54,883 nt of DNA from Desulfococcaceae bacterium HSG9 (GTDB taxonomy: Bacteria > Desulfobacterota > Desulfobacteria > Desulfobacterales > JAUCGF01): positions 1 through 54,883 of the forward strand of contig JAUCGF010000102.1 in NCBI GenBank assembly GCA_030378005.1. Direction: 5' to 3'. Below, piece after piece: positions 34,844 to 44,532 of the stretch (the stretch's first letter is position 1; every line of letters begins with the position of its first letter). The notes beneath the pieces are model-generated. The model saw only the letters and a program-made list of their open reading frames with translations, made no database searches and was not told the DNA's origin. Position numbers and translations under genes: made by a program.

Positions 34844-37690
34844 CTATTTAATGTAAGTTATCGTTTTTTGTGGATTACTTCCATGAATCTGAGTCCAACC
34901 ATCTGCATAAAACCACACACCTATAAAATTAAAACTACCCACCAGTTCAGCCTGCTCATCTCCATCAAAATTAACTTCCACTAATTCAATTGGATCGGCG
35001 TTGGTTAGTCTAACCCAGTTGGCGGCCGGATCATAAGTCCAAAGACCGTAAGCTCCCCAATCTCCGGCAAGCTTGTTTCCAAAGCGTATCATCGCTTCAG
35101 GTGAACCACCATGAAAATTGGTCCACACATTATTATCATAAAACCATATACCGATACCAACAAAACTACCGACCAGTTCGTCTTCTCCGTCTCCATCAAA
35201 ATCAACCGTAATCATTTCAATGGGTTCAGAACCAGTTAGAGGTACCCATTTATTAGTCGGATCGTATAAAGAAAGACCTCCAGTTCCCCAATCCGCTGCC
35301 AACTTGTTACCAAAGCGTATCATCGCTTTAGGAGAATAATCATGAAAATTGGTCCAAACATTATTATCATAAAACCACATACCGATGCCAACAAAACTAC
35401 CGACCAGTTCGTCTTCTCCGTCTCCATCAAAATCTACTGTTACGATTTCAATAGGTTCAGAACCAGTTATTTGGACCCATTCATCAGTCGGATCATATAA
35501 ATAAAGACCTCCAGTCCCCCTATCAGCGGCCAGCTTGTCGCCAAAGCGTATCATCGCTTCAGGGGCTGAATCATGAAAATTGGTCCACACATTATTATCA
35601 TAATACCACATACCGATGCCAACAAAACTTCCAACCAGTTCGTCTTTTCCATCACCATCAAAATCAACCGTAATCATTTCAATGGTATCCGAACCGGTAA
35701 TTTGGATATATCCTTCATCCAGATCATAGGTCCAAAGGCCATAGTTACCCCAGTCTTGTGCAAGCACCTCAATTGGCCTTATGATTGGCGTGTCATCAAA
35801 AATATACAACAACGCCTCATCTGGAAAATACACAGCCAATTCATCCATCTCGTCATAATCTATGTCAACTGCCACCATTTCATCAGGATTCATGCTTGTC
35901 AAACGCACCCATTCTTCGGGAGTTCTATTCGGTATATAGGTGTACAAACCCTCGGTTCCAAAATCAACCGCCAACCCGCCATTGTAGGGTATGAGATTTT
36001 CCGCAGAGTCAGTTCCGATCGGATTCCATGTTGTACCGCTTACATGAACAAAAATACCATCGCTGAAGCTTCCCACCAGCTCTGTGATTCCATCTCCGTC
36101 GAGATCGACTTCGGTCAAAACTATGGGATCTATCGCCCTTAAAACTTCCCATGTATTGCTGCCGGCATCATATCTTTGTACGCCGCTTGAACCAAAATCA
36201 GCAACCAAGCTATCGCCATGAGGAACCATGCTTTCCGGTGTGTCGTCATGAATTTTATCCCAATCCGTACCGCTTACATGGACAAAAACACCATCATCGA
36301 AACTACCCACCAAGTCATCATCGCCATTGCTTTCAATATCGACCGTCATTAATAAAATCGGATCATCATCCTTTAAGTCTGTCCATCCATTGTCGTCATC
36401 ATAGCTTTTTACGCCGCCGTCGGTGGAACCGAAATCAGCAGCCAGAATACTGCCACTGCTGTTATAATAAGGTACCATCGCATCTGGCGCATTATTTGCC
36501 GCATCTATGATTGTGTCCCACAACTTATCACTCTTATGAATATAAACACTGCCAGCAGGGTCAGCAGGAAAACCAGCTACCAAATCATCATCACCATCAT
36601 TGTCCCTGTCGGTAACCATGAGATAGTTAGCATCTAGGAAGGCACCTCCTGCATCTGAGTGTGTCAACTCGTTCCAGTCAGTTCCATCATAAGTCCGCAC
36701 GCCACTTGTGCCATTGTCGCATGCTAGAACGTTATTATATTTGATCATTTGTTCTGGTGCAACCGTATCGATTCTGGTCCAATAGTCATTTGCAGGAATG
36801 TATCCGCCTTCTTCAGGTGCATTGGGTACCCACGGATGATAATCATTGCCATACTTATCCTGAGTGCCTAGTTTTTGATACTCTATCAAATCAGAATAAC
36901 CGTCATTGTCATGATCGGAATTCTCATCTGCATTATCGGTAATATGTCCGAAATGCTCTAATTCGTATGGATCAGACATACCGTCATCATCGGCATCCAA
37001 ATCAGCTACTTCTATCGTGCCGTCGTTTGCATTGGTAACAACTAATGTCGGATATGCCAGGGTAAGATCGGTTTCAGTCGGCCCCGATGATCCGACAAGA
37101 TAGGGTAAATCCTCACCGGTTGTATAACCAGCATCAGCGTTATCAATATAAGTTGGCTGAATGATAAGATCATATACATCGGGATCGTTATCTTCTGTGT
37201 CTGTGCCTATTTTAATATGGAGCTTAAAAAGAGTTGTAATTGCATCGTCATCCGCAGTCTCGGTCTGGTCATGAGTTTGAACCTGGGCACCGGCAATTCT
37301 AAGTTTAAAATCTACCAGATTGGATAAAATGGGTTGTTTGTACTCGTCTTCAGGATCGGAAGAGCCTGTAGGAACGTAAACACTTGGGACACCACTAAAC
37401 GGCTTTTCGTCCCCGTCAATCGTAACTCTGGCCCATTGAGTGGTGAAAGTTTGAAAAAATGCACTTTCAATTTTTACAAGTTCAAATTTAAAATCGCTAT
37501 CAAATGTGATAGTAAATGCAGCTGCGGCAATATCGCCCGGATTGGTTACCGTAATGGGTATTACGACAGTATCACCGTTATCACCCGCGACGGAGCCGAC
37601 CGTTATTTCGTGAAATGCAAACGTACTGGATGCTGCGATCAGCATCGCTGTAAAAACAGATAATAATATTATAGATATTTTTGATTTCAT
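34844..37690 (-). CDS. Secreted cohesin/FG-GAP-like repeat protein
   Basis: 948 residues. The N-terminus is a signal peptide ending near STFAF. Residues about 27-200 resemble a cohesin-like beta domain (VGSVAGDNGDTVVIPITV is typical). A Ca-binding, thrombospondin-type-3-like stretch (DLDADDDGMSDPYE, then DHDNDGYSDLIEY) follows. The rest is a series of about ten FG-GAP-like repeats, each with a D-x-D-x-D calcium motif such as DFDGDGEDELVG. The last ones are highly similar units of 77 residues. It is likely a secreted or surface structural/adhesive protein, perhaps anchored by the glycan. Its position between wzm and the broken wzt suggests that it was inserted into the exporter operon. Confidence 0.82.
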   Translation of the reverse strand: MKSKISIILLSVFTAMLIAASSTFAFHEITVGSVAGDNGDTVVIPITVTNPGDIAAAAFTITFDSDFKFELVKIESAFFQTFTTQWARVTIDGDEKPFSGVPSVYVPTGSSDPEDEYKQPILSNLVDFKLRIAGAQVQTHDQTETADDDAITTLFKLHIKIGTDTEDNDPDVYDLIIQPTYIDNADAGYTTGEDLPYLVGSSGPTETDLTLAYPTLVVTNANDGTIEVADLDADDDGMSDPYELEHFGHITDNADENSDHDNDGYSDLIEYQKLGTQDKYGNDYHPWVPNAPEEGGYIPANDYWTRIDTVAPEQMIKYNNVLACDNGTSGVRTYDGTDWNELTHSDAGGAFLDANYLMVTDRDNDGDDDLVAGFPADPAGSVYIHKSDKLWDTIIDAANNAPDAMVPYYNSSGSILAADFGSTDGGVKSYDDDNGWTDLKDDDPILLMTVDIESNGDDDLVGSFDDGVFVHVSGTDWDKIHDDTPESMVPHGDSLVADFGSSGVQRYDAGSNTWEVLRAIDPIVLTEVDLDGDGITELVGSFSDGIFVHVSGTTWNPIGTDSAENLIPYNGGLAVDFGTEGLYTYIPNRTPEEWVRLTSMNPDEMVAVDIDYDEMDELAVYFPDEALLYIFDDTPIIRPIEVLAQDWGNYGLWTYDLDEGYIQITGSDTIEMITVDFDGDGKDELVGSFVGIGMWYYDNNVWTNFHDSAPEAMIRFGDKLAADRGTGGLYLYDPTDEWVQITGSEPIEIVTVDFDGDGEDELVGSFVGIGMWFYDNNVWTNFHDYSPKAMIRFGNKLAADWGTGGLSLYDPTNKWVPLTGSEPIEMITVDFDGDGEDELVGSFVGIGIWFYDNNVWTNFHGGSPEAMIRFGNKLAGDWGAYGLWTYDPAANWVRLTNADPIELVEVNFDGDEQAELVGSFNFIGVWFYADGWTQIHGSNPQKTITYIK
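34980..35790 (-). repeat. 231-bp tandem repeats in the FG-GAP gene
   Basis: The 3' part of the coding sequence contains about 3.5 units of 231 bp (77 codons). Adjacent units are nearly identical at nucleotide level, for example around 35110, 35341 and 35572. Earlier repeats of the gene are more divergent. This points to recent tandem expansion. Confidence 0.85.
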
Positions 37691-37747
37691 AGTTCCTCCT
37701 ATTAAACTTTAAGTGTAAAGTTTTAAGTGTGAAGTTTTAAGTTATTT

Positions 37748-37783
37748 CGTCACCTTTCAAAAACTTTTCGATCTACTGATAAT
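37748..37783. repeat. Solo copy of a repeat-element end
   Basis: 36 bp that occur identically at 45430-45465, where they form one end of a 231-bp inverted-repeat element. The copy here lies between the small secreted protein and the FG-GAP gene. Confidence 0.8.
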
Positions 37784-37787
37784 CCAT

Positions 37788-38198
37788 CTAGGCAGTATTA
37801 GGAGGCGGGGGAGTCAGATTACAGACAAATGATTGATAAGATATATTCAGATTGTATATTGATTCGTTGTAATACGAAGAAGACAACAAGTAGTATGACG
37901 AAATAATAAATGGTGAATCTGACGAAGAAAAAGTAAAAGCGGATTTATCTTCATTATCTGTTGTAATTGCAGTTTGCAAACCCGCGGCTACATACAAGCT
38001 TGAAAGCGTTTTTTTCATTTCAGCCTTAAAACTGCCGGCATTTTGGGCCGAGTGAGCTAAAGCCTGCGCACTTAAAATGGCATGTTCAAGCATCGCCCTG
38101 TTCGATAGATTTGTATCCTCCGGGTTGAATACTGGCAGTCCGGTTGACAGCATGGTAACAATGAGGAGTGCGCTTAGTATGTGTTTAGTGGTTTGCAT
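37788..38198 (-). CDS. Small secreted protein of unknown function
   Basis: 136 residues with a Lys-then-hydrophobic N-terminus ending near STGLPVF, a probable signal peptide. The middle is Ala/Ser-rich with helical potential, the next part is Ser/Tyr-rich (SSYYLLSSSYYNES), and the tail is PPPPNTA. No domain was recognised. It lies upstream of the FG-GAP gene in the same direction and might form a unit with it. It could be an accessory or structural component; the function is unknown. Confidence 0.6.
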   Translation of the reverse strand: MQTTKHILSALLIVTMLSTGLPVFNPEDTNLSNRAMLEHAILSAQALAHSAQNAGSFKAEMKKTLSSLYVAAGLQTAITTDNEDKSAFTFSSSDSPFIISSYYLLSSSYYNESIYNLNISYQSFVCNLTPPPPNTA

Positions 38199-38865
38199 TG
38201 CAATTGTTCAGTTTTTTACGGTTTTAGTCATAAAATACTTTAGGGTTATTTAAAAAAATTGCCGGTTTAAATTATCAGTTATTAAAAAATGCTGTAATTT
38301 ACAGTTTAGGTAATGAAAAATTAAGCTTTACATAATTGTTATGCAATTTGTATGCCATGTTGCGCTGATTCATATATTCAGTGCAAAAAACACAAAGGGA
38401 AAAAATATTTCAACAATTAACGAATAAAAAGTGTAATTGGAATTATACCAATTATTGGGAGTTTTGTATTGTTTTTTCATAATTTCACTTTTTTTGTATT
38501 GTTTTTTCATAATAGTTCAGCCACTAAGGCACTAAGCCACAAAAGTTAAAATACTATTCTATTGATGCCGCATAAGCAATTTTTTGAGCAATAAATTGGC
38601 ATCCTTCATATTGTGCTGAAAGTAGTTTACACTTTATATATCGTCTCTACGGGACTTGGCGCTTTAGCAGGCTTTTCTTCTATAGATATTATGTCCCTAA
38701 CGGGACAAAGTGTAAACCGACAAATGAAAGATGCCAATCAATTCTTCTTTTTTGGACAAAAGTTTATACTTCATACTTTTTTGTGTCTTCGAGTCTTAGT
38801 GGCTGAATTTTTACGTTTTTTCATAATTTCACTTTGTAAAATCATTAAAGCCATCCGGCGTCAAA
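38199..38865. repeat. Repeat-rich gap with nested inverted-repeat element
   Basis: Two copies of a gttttttcataat sequence (38501-38513 and 38815-38827, plus a third at 38471-38483) flank a roughly 300-bp block. Its outer arms (38516-38545 and 38776-38807) are inverted (agccactaag type). Inner arms (38594-38608 with 38727-38741; around 38625 with about 38709) and CTACGGGAC-like sequence give further pairing. The direct repeats look like a target duplication. A 93-codon plus-strand frame at 38613-38894 lies in this block but shows no coding character. Confidence 0.7.
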
Positions 38866-39678
38866 CTACAACACATCTGCAAATTGCGGCTTGAGTTTCT
38901 GAAATATTAATGCCCCAATGATAAAAGTTGTGCCTGCAAAACACCAGAAATAAAGAGTTTGATACGGATGATGCCAAAAAAACTGAAAATAAATAAACGA
39001 TTCGCGGTATCCCTGGACAATATAAAACATCGGATTGAGTTTGATAAATTTATGGATTCCGACGGGGAACATATTTATATCCCAGAAAATCGGCGTTGCC
39101 CAAAAACCGACTTGCAAAATCACAGTTACAATCTGTCCGGTGTCACGAATAAAGACATTTAAGGCTGAAACAATCCATCCGATTCCCAGTGCCAAAACAC
39201 ACATACAGATCAAATAGTAAAAAAACTGGAGATAATAAAAACTGAATGGCATGCTTTGAAACAGCAACAAACCAATCAGGACGCATAAAAAGACTGAATG
39301 GGTAATGAGATAGGATACAATTTTTATAATCGGCAATATTTGCGATGGGAAAATAGTTTTTTTGATCAAATTGCTGTTGCCGATAATCACACCCGCAGAA
39401 CCATTAACTATATCGGCAAAAACAAACCAGATCGACATTCCGGCGGCCAGCCATACGACAAAGGGGATGCCGTTGGTAGGTTGCATTCTGAAACCCACAC
39501 TGAATACAAACCAATAAACAGAAATCATCACAATAGGGTTGATAAATGTCCAGAAAATTCCCAAAAACGACCCTACATATTGTGTGGCAACTTCCCGTTT
39601 GGCCATGGAGAAAATCAGATTTCTTTGCATATATATCAATCTGATAAAATTAACAAAACTTAGTTTTAGCAAGAACAT
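38866..39678 (-). CDS. wzm: Polysaccharide ABC transporter permease
   Basis: 270-residue ABC-2-type membrane protein with six predicted hydrophobic segments and the family's N-terminal REVATQYVGSFLGIFWTFI region, which contacts the ATPase. It also has NPIVMISVYWFVFSVGF and a late NPMFYIVQGYRES. With Wzt it would export a complete lipid-linked glycan chain across the inner membrane. The functional wzt lies 9 kb away (28259-29635), apparently separated by insertions. Upstream is fcl at 16 bp. Confidence 0.9.
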   Translation of the reverse strand: MFLLKLSFVNFIRLIYMQRNLIFSMAKREVATQYVGSFLGIFWTFINPIVMISVYWFVFSVGFRMQPTNGIPFVVWLAAGMSIWFVFADIVNGSAGVIIGNSNLIKKTIFPSQILPIIKIVSYLITHSVFLCVLIGLLLFQSMPFSFYYLQFFYYLICMCVLALGIGWIVSALNVFIRDTGQIVTVILQVGFWATPIFWDINMFPVGIHKFIKLNPMFYIVQGYRESFIYFQFFWHHPYQTLYFWCFAGTTFIIGALIFQKLKPQFADVL

Positions 39679-39694
39679 TTTTTTATAACTTGGT

Positions 39695-40819
39695 CTATTT
39701 GGATGTATTCTGGTTTATTTTGGCACAATATTGGTTATACGTCCTTCTCAGACCGGTTTTCAAACTTATTTTTGCCTGCCAACCGAGTGCATTGATAATT
39801 GATACATCCAATATTTTTCGAGGCGTTCCGTCCGGTCTGGTCTGATCCCAAATTATTTCGCCTTTGTAATCGACAATATTTGCAACAATTTCAGCCGTTG
39901 CTTTCAATGTCTGATCGTTCCCGCAACCGATGTTGACCAGCGGCAAACGGGGCGGCACAACTAATTCGTCAAATTCGGCATCTTCAAGATTCATTAAAAA
40001 TATACACGCTTGCGCCAAATCATCCGCATGCAAAAATTCACGATAAGGAGTACCGGTTCCCCAAAGACGAACTCCGGGAACTGCTTTTTGCAATGATTGG
40101 GAATTGCAACGAATATCCGCAGGCGGTTTAAAACCGGATGCCGTGGTTATCGCAATCAAATCGGCCAGTTGTTCTTCAGGAATAACACCGTAAAGTGCCT
40201 GCTCTCTCAAAATCATTTCCCAGTCGCCCTTGGAAGCCAATTTTGCCAGATGAAATTTACGTATGAGCGCCGGAAGAACATGGGAGTTTTTCAAGTCGTA
40301 ATTGTCATTCGGCCCGTATAGATTCGTTGGCATGACACTTAGAAAACATGTACCATGTTGGCGATTAAACGCTTCGCAAAGTTTGACACCCGCAATTTTG
40401 GCAATCGCATAAGGTTCATTGGATGGTTCCAGAAGTCCGGTTAACAGATATTTTTCTTTAAGCGGCTGCGGTGCAAGCTTGGGATAAATACAGGAACTCC
40501 CTAAAAAAAGCAGGCGTCGAACACCATATTTATAAGAGGCTTCAATGACATTATTTTGTATTTTAAGGTTGGTTAACAGGAAATCCTTCGGATAGGTTGC
40601 ATTAGCTCTTATGCCCCCCACTTTGGCGGCTGCAAGAAAAACGAATTGCGGCTTTTCAGTTTCAAAAAAGGAATTTACCGCTTCCGGTTCTTCAAGATTC
40701 AACTCGGCATGAGTGCGGACAACGATGTTTAAATAACCGTGTGATTCTAAATTGCGGTATAAAGCCGAGCCGACGAGTCCTTTGTGGCCGGCGATATAAA
40801 TGGTCGCTTTTTTATCCAT
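39695..40819 (-). CDS. fcl: GDP-L-fucose synthase
   Basis: 374-residue extended SDR with the NADP motif GHKGLVGSA and the catalytic residues Ser109, Cys110, Tyr137-x3-Lys141 and His180 of the GDP-4-keto-6-deoxymannose 3,5-epimerase/4-reductase. It makes GDP-L-fucose from the product of Gmd, whose gene (41774-42928) lies upstream beyond the bS23 element. The protein is about 50 residues longer than usual because of an insertion after His180, roughly residues 190-245, that includes LAKLASKGDWEM; this could alter acceptor shape. The first codons are duplicated near 41220-41240. Confidence 0.9.
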   Translation of the reverse strand: MDKKATIYIAGHKGLVGSALYRNLESHGYLNIVVRTHAELNLEEPEAVNSFFETEKPQFVFLAAAKVGGIRANATYPKDFLLTNLKIQNNVIEASYKYGVRRLLFLGSSCIYPKLAPQPLKEKYLLTGLLEPSNEPYAIAKIAGVKLCEAFNRQHGTCFLSVMPTNLYGPNDNYDLKNSHVLPALIRKFHLAKLASKGDWEMILREQALYGVIPEEQLADLIAITTASGFKPPADIRCNSQSLQKAVPGVRLWGTGTPYREFLHADDLAQACIFLMNLEDAEFDELVVPPRLPLVNIGCGNDQTLKATAEIVANIVDYKGEIIWDQTRPDGTPRKILDVSIINALGWQAKISLKTGLRRTYNQYCAKINQNTSK

Positions 40820-40926
40820 TTCTTTTTAAAATCCTAATCCTAATCTTAATCTTAATCGAATCCAAAACGGCAGCACACTGCAAGAGCAGAACCGCATGCA
40901 ATATCAAAATATTTGTATCGATCACG

Positions 40927-41106
40927 CTATGTAAATTTACCATTGCCTTCTGCAATGTTTAACGGAACTGAAGTGGAAGCTCTTTCTATTTGATCGTAAC
41001 CAGCATACTTTTTTGGAATCCGTTCCAGGATATTTTGAAGCCATACAATAAACTCAATAGATTTCTGATATACGATTAATTTTTCATGATCAAATGTTTT
41101 GGGCAT
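40927..41106 (-). pseudogene. Broken copy of the bS23-like four-helix protein
   Basis: The frame from ATG 41106 matches the intact gene at 41268-41669 for 59 codons, nearly without change, then meets a TAG (40927-40929) in place of CAG. Sequence similarity continues for another 60-80 bp, then a stretch of about 170 bp of the intact gene is missing. It is the older, decayed copy of a tandem duplication. Confidence 0.85.
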
Positions 41107-41267
41107 TATAATGACTTTTTGGTTAGAATTGATGGTGAGATTACGATTATGATTAAGATTAAGATTAAGAAATTGATACGTTGTTTTATTTTAGAGCTTC
41201 ATATTTCACATATCCGCATAAATGATCGCTTTTTCATCCATTTCTTTTTAAAATCTTAATCCTAATC

Positions 41268-41669
41268 TTAATCTTGATCCAATCCATACTGTACTTTTGG
41301 CTCAAAAACTCGATTTGTCGAATTGCTTCTAATTAACCCAACAAGCATAGATACAATATTTAACAATATTTCTTTACCCTGTAATATTTCATGTTTTTCT
41401 AATAACGCTTTAGCTACAAACACATCCAAAACGGCCGCACACTCCAGAGCAGAACCGCGTGCAATATCAAAATATCTACATCGATCACGCTGTGTAAATT
41501 TACCATTGCCTTCTGCAATGTTTAACGGAACTGAAGTGGAAGCTCTTTCTATTTGATCGTAACCAGCATACTTTTTTGGAATCCGTTCCAAGATATTTTG
41601 AAGCCATACAATAAACTCAATAGATTTCTGATATACGATTAATTTTTCATGATCAAATGTTTTGGGCAT
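41268..41669 (-). CDS. Four-helix bundle protein of the bS23/IVP family
   Basis: 133-residue all-helical protein resembling the proteins encoded in 23S rRNA intervening sequences (bS23-like, S23/IVP family): LIVYQKSIEFIVWL opening, PKKYAGYDQIERASTS, PLNIAEGNGKFTQRD, and RGSALECAAVLDV. Family function is not settled; RNA binding has been considered. The gene is bounded by inverted hexamer tracts that could form a stem, as in true IVS elements. It lies between gmd and fcl but is unlikely to be a glycan enzyme. The tail reads into the tract. Confidence 0.85.
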   Translation of the reverse strand: MPKTFDHEKLIVYQKSIEFIVWLQNILERIPKKYAGYDQIERASTSVPLNIAEGNGKFTQRDRCRYFDIARGSALECAAVLDVFVAKALLEKHEILQGKEILLNIVSMLVGLIRSNSTNRVFEPKVQYGLDQD

Positions 41670-41773
41670 TATAATGATTTTTGGGTGAGAATTGATGGTG
41701 AGATTACGATTAAGATTAAGATTAAGATTAAGAAATTGATAAGATAAGTTGTTTTATTTTCGATCTTTATATC

Positions 41774-42928
41774 TCACATATCCGCTTCACAACTATCAGG
41801 CACCGCCAAATCGTTGCTATCCAAAATCGCCTCACGCACGCTTTCATTGAGATCATTCACCACCATATCATGCACCATGGTTTCAAATGAAATTTCAGGC
41901 TTCCAACCGAGTTCACGATTCGCTTTGCCCGGGTCTCCCAGCAAAGTTTCAACTTCGGTAGGACGAAAATAACGCGGGTCAACGGAAACGACAACCTCAC
42001 CTTTAGTGAATATTCGAGGTTTGATATGGCATTCATATTTGGCCATCAACGATGATGGGCGAATACCTGTGATGACGCCTTTTTCATCAACTTCGCTTCC
42101 TTCCCATTCCAATTCAATGCCAATTTCACCAAAAGCGTGCTCACAAAATTCTTTGACAGAATGCTGCTCTCCGGTTGCAATAACAAAATCATCCGGTATT
42201 TCTTGCTGTAAAATCATCCATTGCGCCCGCACATAATCTTTGGCATGCCCCCAATCTCTTAATGAATTCAAATTGCCCAGAAATAGTTTGTCTTGCAATC
42301 CGAGCGCAATACGCGCCACTGCACGCGTAATTTTGCGGGTGACAAACGTTTCCCCGCGTATCGGCGATTCATGGTTAAACAAGATACCATTGCAGGCAAA
42401 CATATTATATGCTTCTCTATAGTTCACCGTACACCAATAAGCATAGAGCTTTGCGCATGCATAAGGTGAACGGGGATAAAAGGGCGTCTTTTCTGTTTGT
42501 GGAATTTCTAATACTTTACCATAAAGCTCCGAAGTGGAAGCCTGATAAAAACGTGTTTTGCCTTCAAGACCCAATAGCCGAATCGCTTCCAACAATCGTA
42601 AAGTGCCTAAAGCATCCACATTGGCGGTATATTCGGGCGTTTCAAAAGACACCTGCACATGACTTTGTGCCGCCAGATTATAAACTTCATCGGGTCTTAC
42701 TTCCTCAACGATACGTATCAAATTGGTCGCATCGGTCAAATCACCATAATGAAGCGCAAAACGCACATTTTTTTCATGGGGGTCTTTATAAAGATGATCG
42801 ACACGCGCGGTGTTAAACGAAGATGCACGACGCTTGATTCCATGCACTTCATAACCTTTGCCAAGTAAAAATTCGGCCAAATAGGCGCCATCTTGTCCGG
42901 TCGCACCTGTAATTAACGCTTTTTTCAT
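41774..42928 (-). CDS. gmd: GDP-mannose 4,6-dehydratase
   Basis: 384-residue full-length Gmd: [15 protein letters not shown] glycine motif, TSELYG with catalytic Thr132/Ser133-Glu134, and Tyr156-x3-Lys160 in PYACAK. The [15 protein letters not shown] region is the NADP-contact segment typical of Gmd. It produces GDP-4-keto-6-deoxymannose for Fcl downstream. The neighbour upstream is ugd, separated by about 157 bp that contain a 14-bp tandem repeat. This is the classic Gmd, in contrast to the 328-residue copy at 667-1653. Confidence 0.93.
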   Translation of the reverse strand: MKKALITGATGQDGAYLAEFLLGKGYEVHGIKRRASSFNTARVDHLYKDPHEKNVRFALHYGDLTDATNLIRIVEEVRPDEVYNLAAQSHVQVSFETPEYTANVDALGTLRLLEAIRLLGLEGKTRFYQASTSELYGKVLEIPQTEKTPFYPRSPYACAKLYAYWCTVNYREAYNMFACNGILFNHESPIRGETFVTRKITRAVARIALGLQDKLFLGNLNSLRDWGHAKDYVRAQWMILQQEIPDDFVIATGEQHSVKEFCEHAFGEIGIELEWEGSEVDEKGVITGIRPSSLMAKYECHIKPRIFTKGEVVVSVDPRYFRPTEVETLLGDPGKANRELGWKPEISFETMVHDMVVNDLNESVREAILDSNDLAVPDSCEADM

Positions 42929-43010
42929 AGCAATTTATCTATTATCAATAAAAACTAAATCAGCTCGTTCAAATTAAAATTAATTGCATTTCATCTACTG
43001 CCGGCTGCTT

Positions 43011-43080
43011 ACTGAAGACTGCCAACTGAAGACTGCCAACTGAAGACTGCCAACTGAAGACTGCCAACTGAAGACTGCCA
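43011..43080. repeat. Five tandem copies of a 14-bp unit
   Basis: The unit actgaagactgcca is repeated five times without change, directly downstream of the ugd stop. It may vary in copy number between isolates. No function is apparent. Confidence 0.93.
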
Positions 43081-43085
43081 ACTGC

Positions 43086-44471
43086 CTAAGAATGTTCAAA
43101 ATGGGTCAACGCCGGTTTCCCGATTGGGTAAACATTGAATCCGATTTGATACAAACTTTCATGGTCAACAATATTGCGACCGTCAAAAATGAAACACGGC
43201 TTAATCATAGAATTATAAATTTTTTGATAATCCAATCTCCTATATTCATCCCATTCAGTCATAATCGCAATCGCATGGCATCCTTCAGTCGCCAGATATG
43301 GGTCTTCGATATATTTTATCTTATTGTTCAGATGTTTGAGGTCTGTCTTGGCATTGTCGATTGCTTTAGGGTCTGAAATAATTAATTCCGCTCTTTCTTC
43401 AACCAATCTTTCGGCAATGTATATGGCCGGGCTTTCACGCGTGTCACCGGTATCAGCCTTAAATGCGAAACCGAGAAGCGCAACTTTTTTGCCCGCCAAT
43501 GAATTAAACATCGCGCCGAGCATATTCGATACAAACCGTTTCTTTTGGTAATCATTGATTTTAATCACACTTTCCCAATAATCAGCCACTTCGTTCAACC
43601 CGTAATGACGGCAAATATATACCAGATTCAGGATATCCTTTTTAAAACAGGAACCGCCAAAACCGACGCTTGCGCTCATAAATTTATTCCCGATACGACT
43701 ATCAACGCCCACAGCACGCGCCACATTGGCTATATCGGCATCAGTTTGTTCACAAAGAGCGGATATAGCATTAATTGATGATATTCTTTGGGCTAAAAAG
43801 GCATTGGCAACCAATTTAGACAGTTCGCTGCTCCAGATATCTGAGGTGATAATCTGTTTTTGGGGCACCCAGTTGGCGTAAATCTCGACCAACTCGTTGC
43901 GTGCTTTCAAACCGCTTTCAGTGAGACGTGATCCGATCAGGACGCGGTCCGGATTTTTCAAATCATTGATAGCTGTTCCTTCAGCCAGAAACTCCGGATT
44001 TGATAACACGTCAAAATGAAAATCACTCTTATTGGATGTGAGAATTCGCTCCATGGCTAACGCTGTTTTTACCGGAAGCGTGCTTTTTTCAACAATTATT
44101 TTGGGTGAATCCGAACATTTGACAATCTGTCGAGCCGTTTTTTCCCAATATTGAAGATCAGCAGCCATGCCGGCACCTACGCCAAATGTTTTTGTCGGCG
44201 TGTTGACACTGACAAAGATAATATCCGCCGTGTTTATATTTTTTTCAACTTCAGTGCTGAAAAATAGATTTTTTCCTCGCACCGCTCGCACGATTTCATC
44301 CAAACCCGGTTCGAATATCGGCAAATTGTCCGAATTCCACTGGGCAATCCTGTCAGGATTAATATCTACCACCGTAATTTTGTGTTGCGGGCATTTATAA
44401 GCGATCATCGCCATTGTCGGGCCGCCTACATACCCTGCACCGATACAAAGAATATTTTTTTTAAATTCCAT
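43086..44471 (-). CDS. ugd: UDP-glucose 6-dehydrogenase
   Basis: 461 residues, longer than typical bacterial Ugd and similar to the animal-type enzymes. Rossmann motif GAGYVGGPT (11-19), active-site segment NPEFLAEGTA (158-167), Lys219/Asn223, and catalytic Cys275 in GFGGSCFKKDI. The second nucleotide domain with SDPKA and TEWDEY segments is complete. It oxidises UDP-glucose to UDP-glucuronate, which can serve as donor or as precursor of pentoses and other uronates. It lies upstream of gmd and downstream of the regulator gene. Confidence 0.93.
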   Translation of the reverse strand: MEFKKNILCIGAGYVGGPTMAMIAYKCPQHKITVVDINPDRIAQWNSDNLPIFEPGLDEIVRAVRGKNLFFSTEVEKNINTADIIFVSVNTPTKTFGVGAGMAADLQYWEKTARQIVKCSDSPKIIVEKSTLPVKTALAMERILTSNKSDFHFDVLSNPEFLAEGTAINDLKNPDRVLIGSRLTESGLKARNELVEIYANWVPQKQIITSDIWSSELSKLVANAFLAQRISSINAISALCEQTDADIANVARAVGVDSRIGNKFMSASVGFGGSCFKKDILNLVYICRHYGLNEVADYWESVIKINDYQKKRFVSNMLGAMFNSLAGKKVALLGFAFKADTGDTRESPAIYIAERLVEERAELIISDPKAIDNAKTDLKHLNNKIKYIEDPYLATEGCHAIAIMTEWDEYRRLDYQKIYNSMIKPCFIFDGRNIVDHESLYQIGFNVYPIGKPALTHFEHS

Positions 44472-44532
44472 TTTTTATTGTTCCTGATTGTTTTGAATTC
44501 TATTTGGCAAGGCTATAATCAGTAATTTTGAA

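Larger units (their letters stand above)
40791..41784. repeat. Tandem duplication of an IVS-like element between fcl and gmd
   Basis: Unit A is about 40791-41211 and unit B about 41212-41784. Each contains a (TTAATC)n-type tract, a bS23 frame, and an inverted (GATTAAG)n tract: in A 40830-40858 and 41139-41169, in B 41252-41279 and 41702-41732. The junction joins a copy of the gmd 3' end to a copy of the fcl 5' end, as expected from unequal tandem duplication. Confidence 0.82.

Noticed and set aside
35573..36510. Long plus-strand frames opposite the FG-GAP gene
   Set aside because: They are antisense shadows of the regular FG-GAP repeats.
38613..38894. 93-codon plus-strand frame overlapping the wzm end
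   Set aside because: It lies in an inverted-repeat block and overlaps the conserved end of wzm; composition and sequence look non-coding.
43011..43080. Possible CRISPR-like array
   Set aside because: The 14-bp units are directly adjacent with no spacers, and no cas gene is present.
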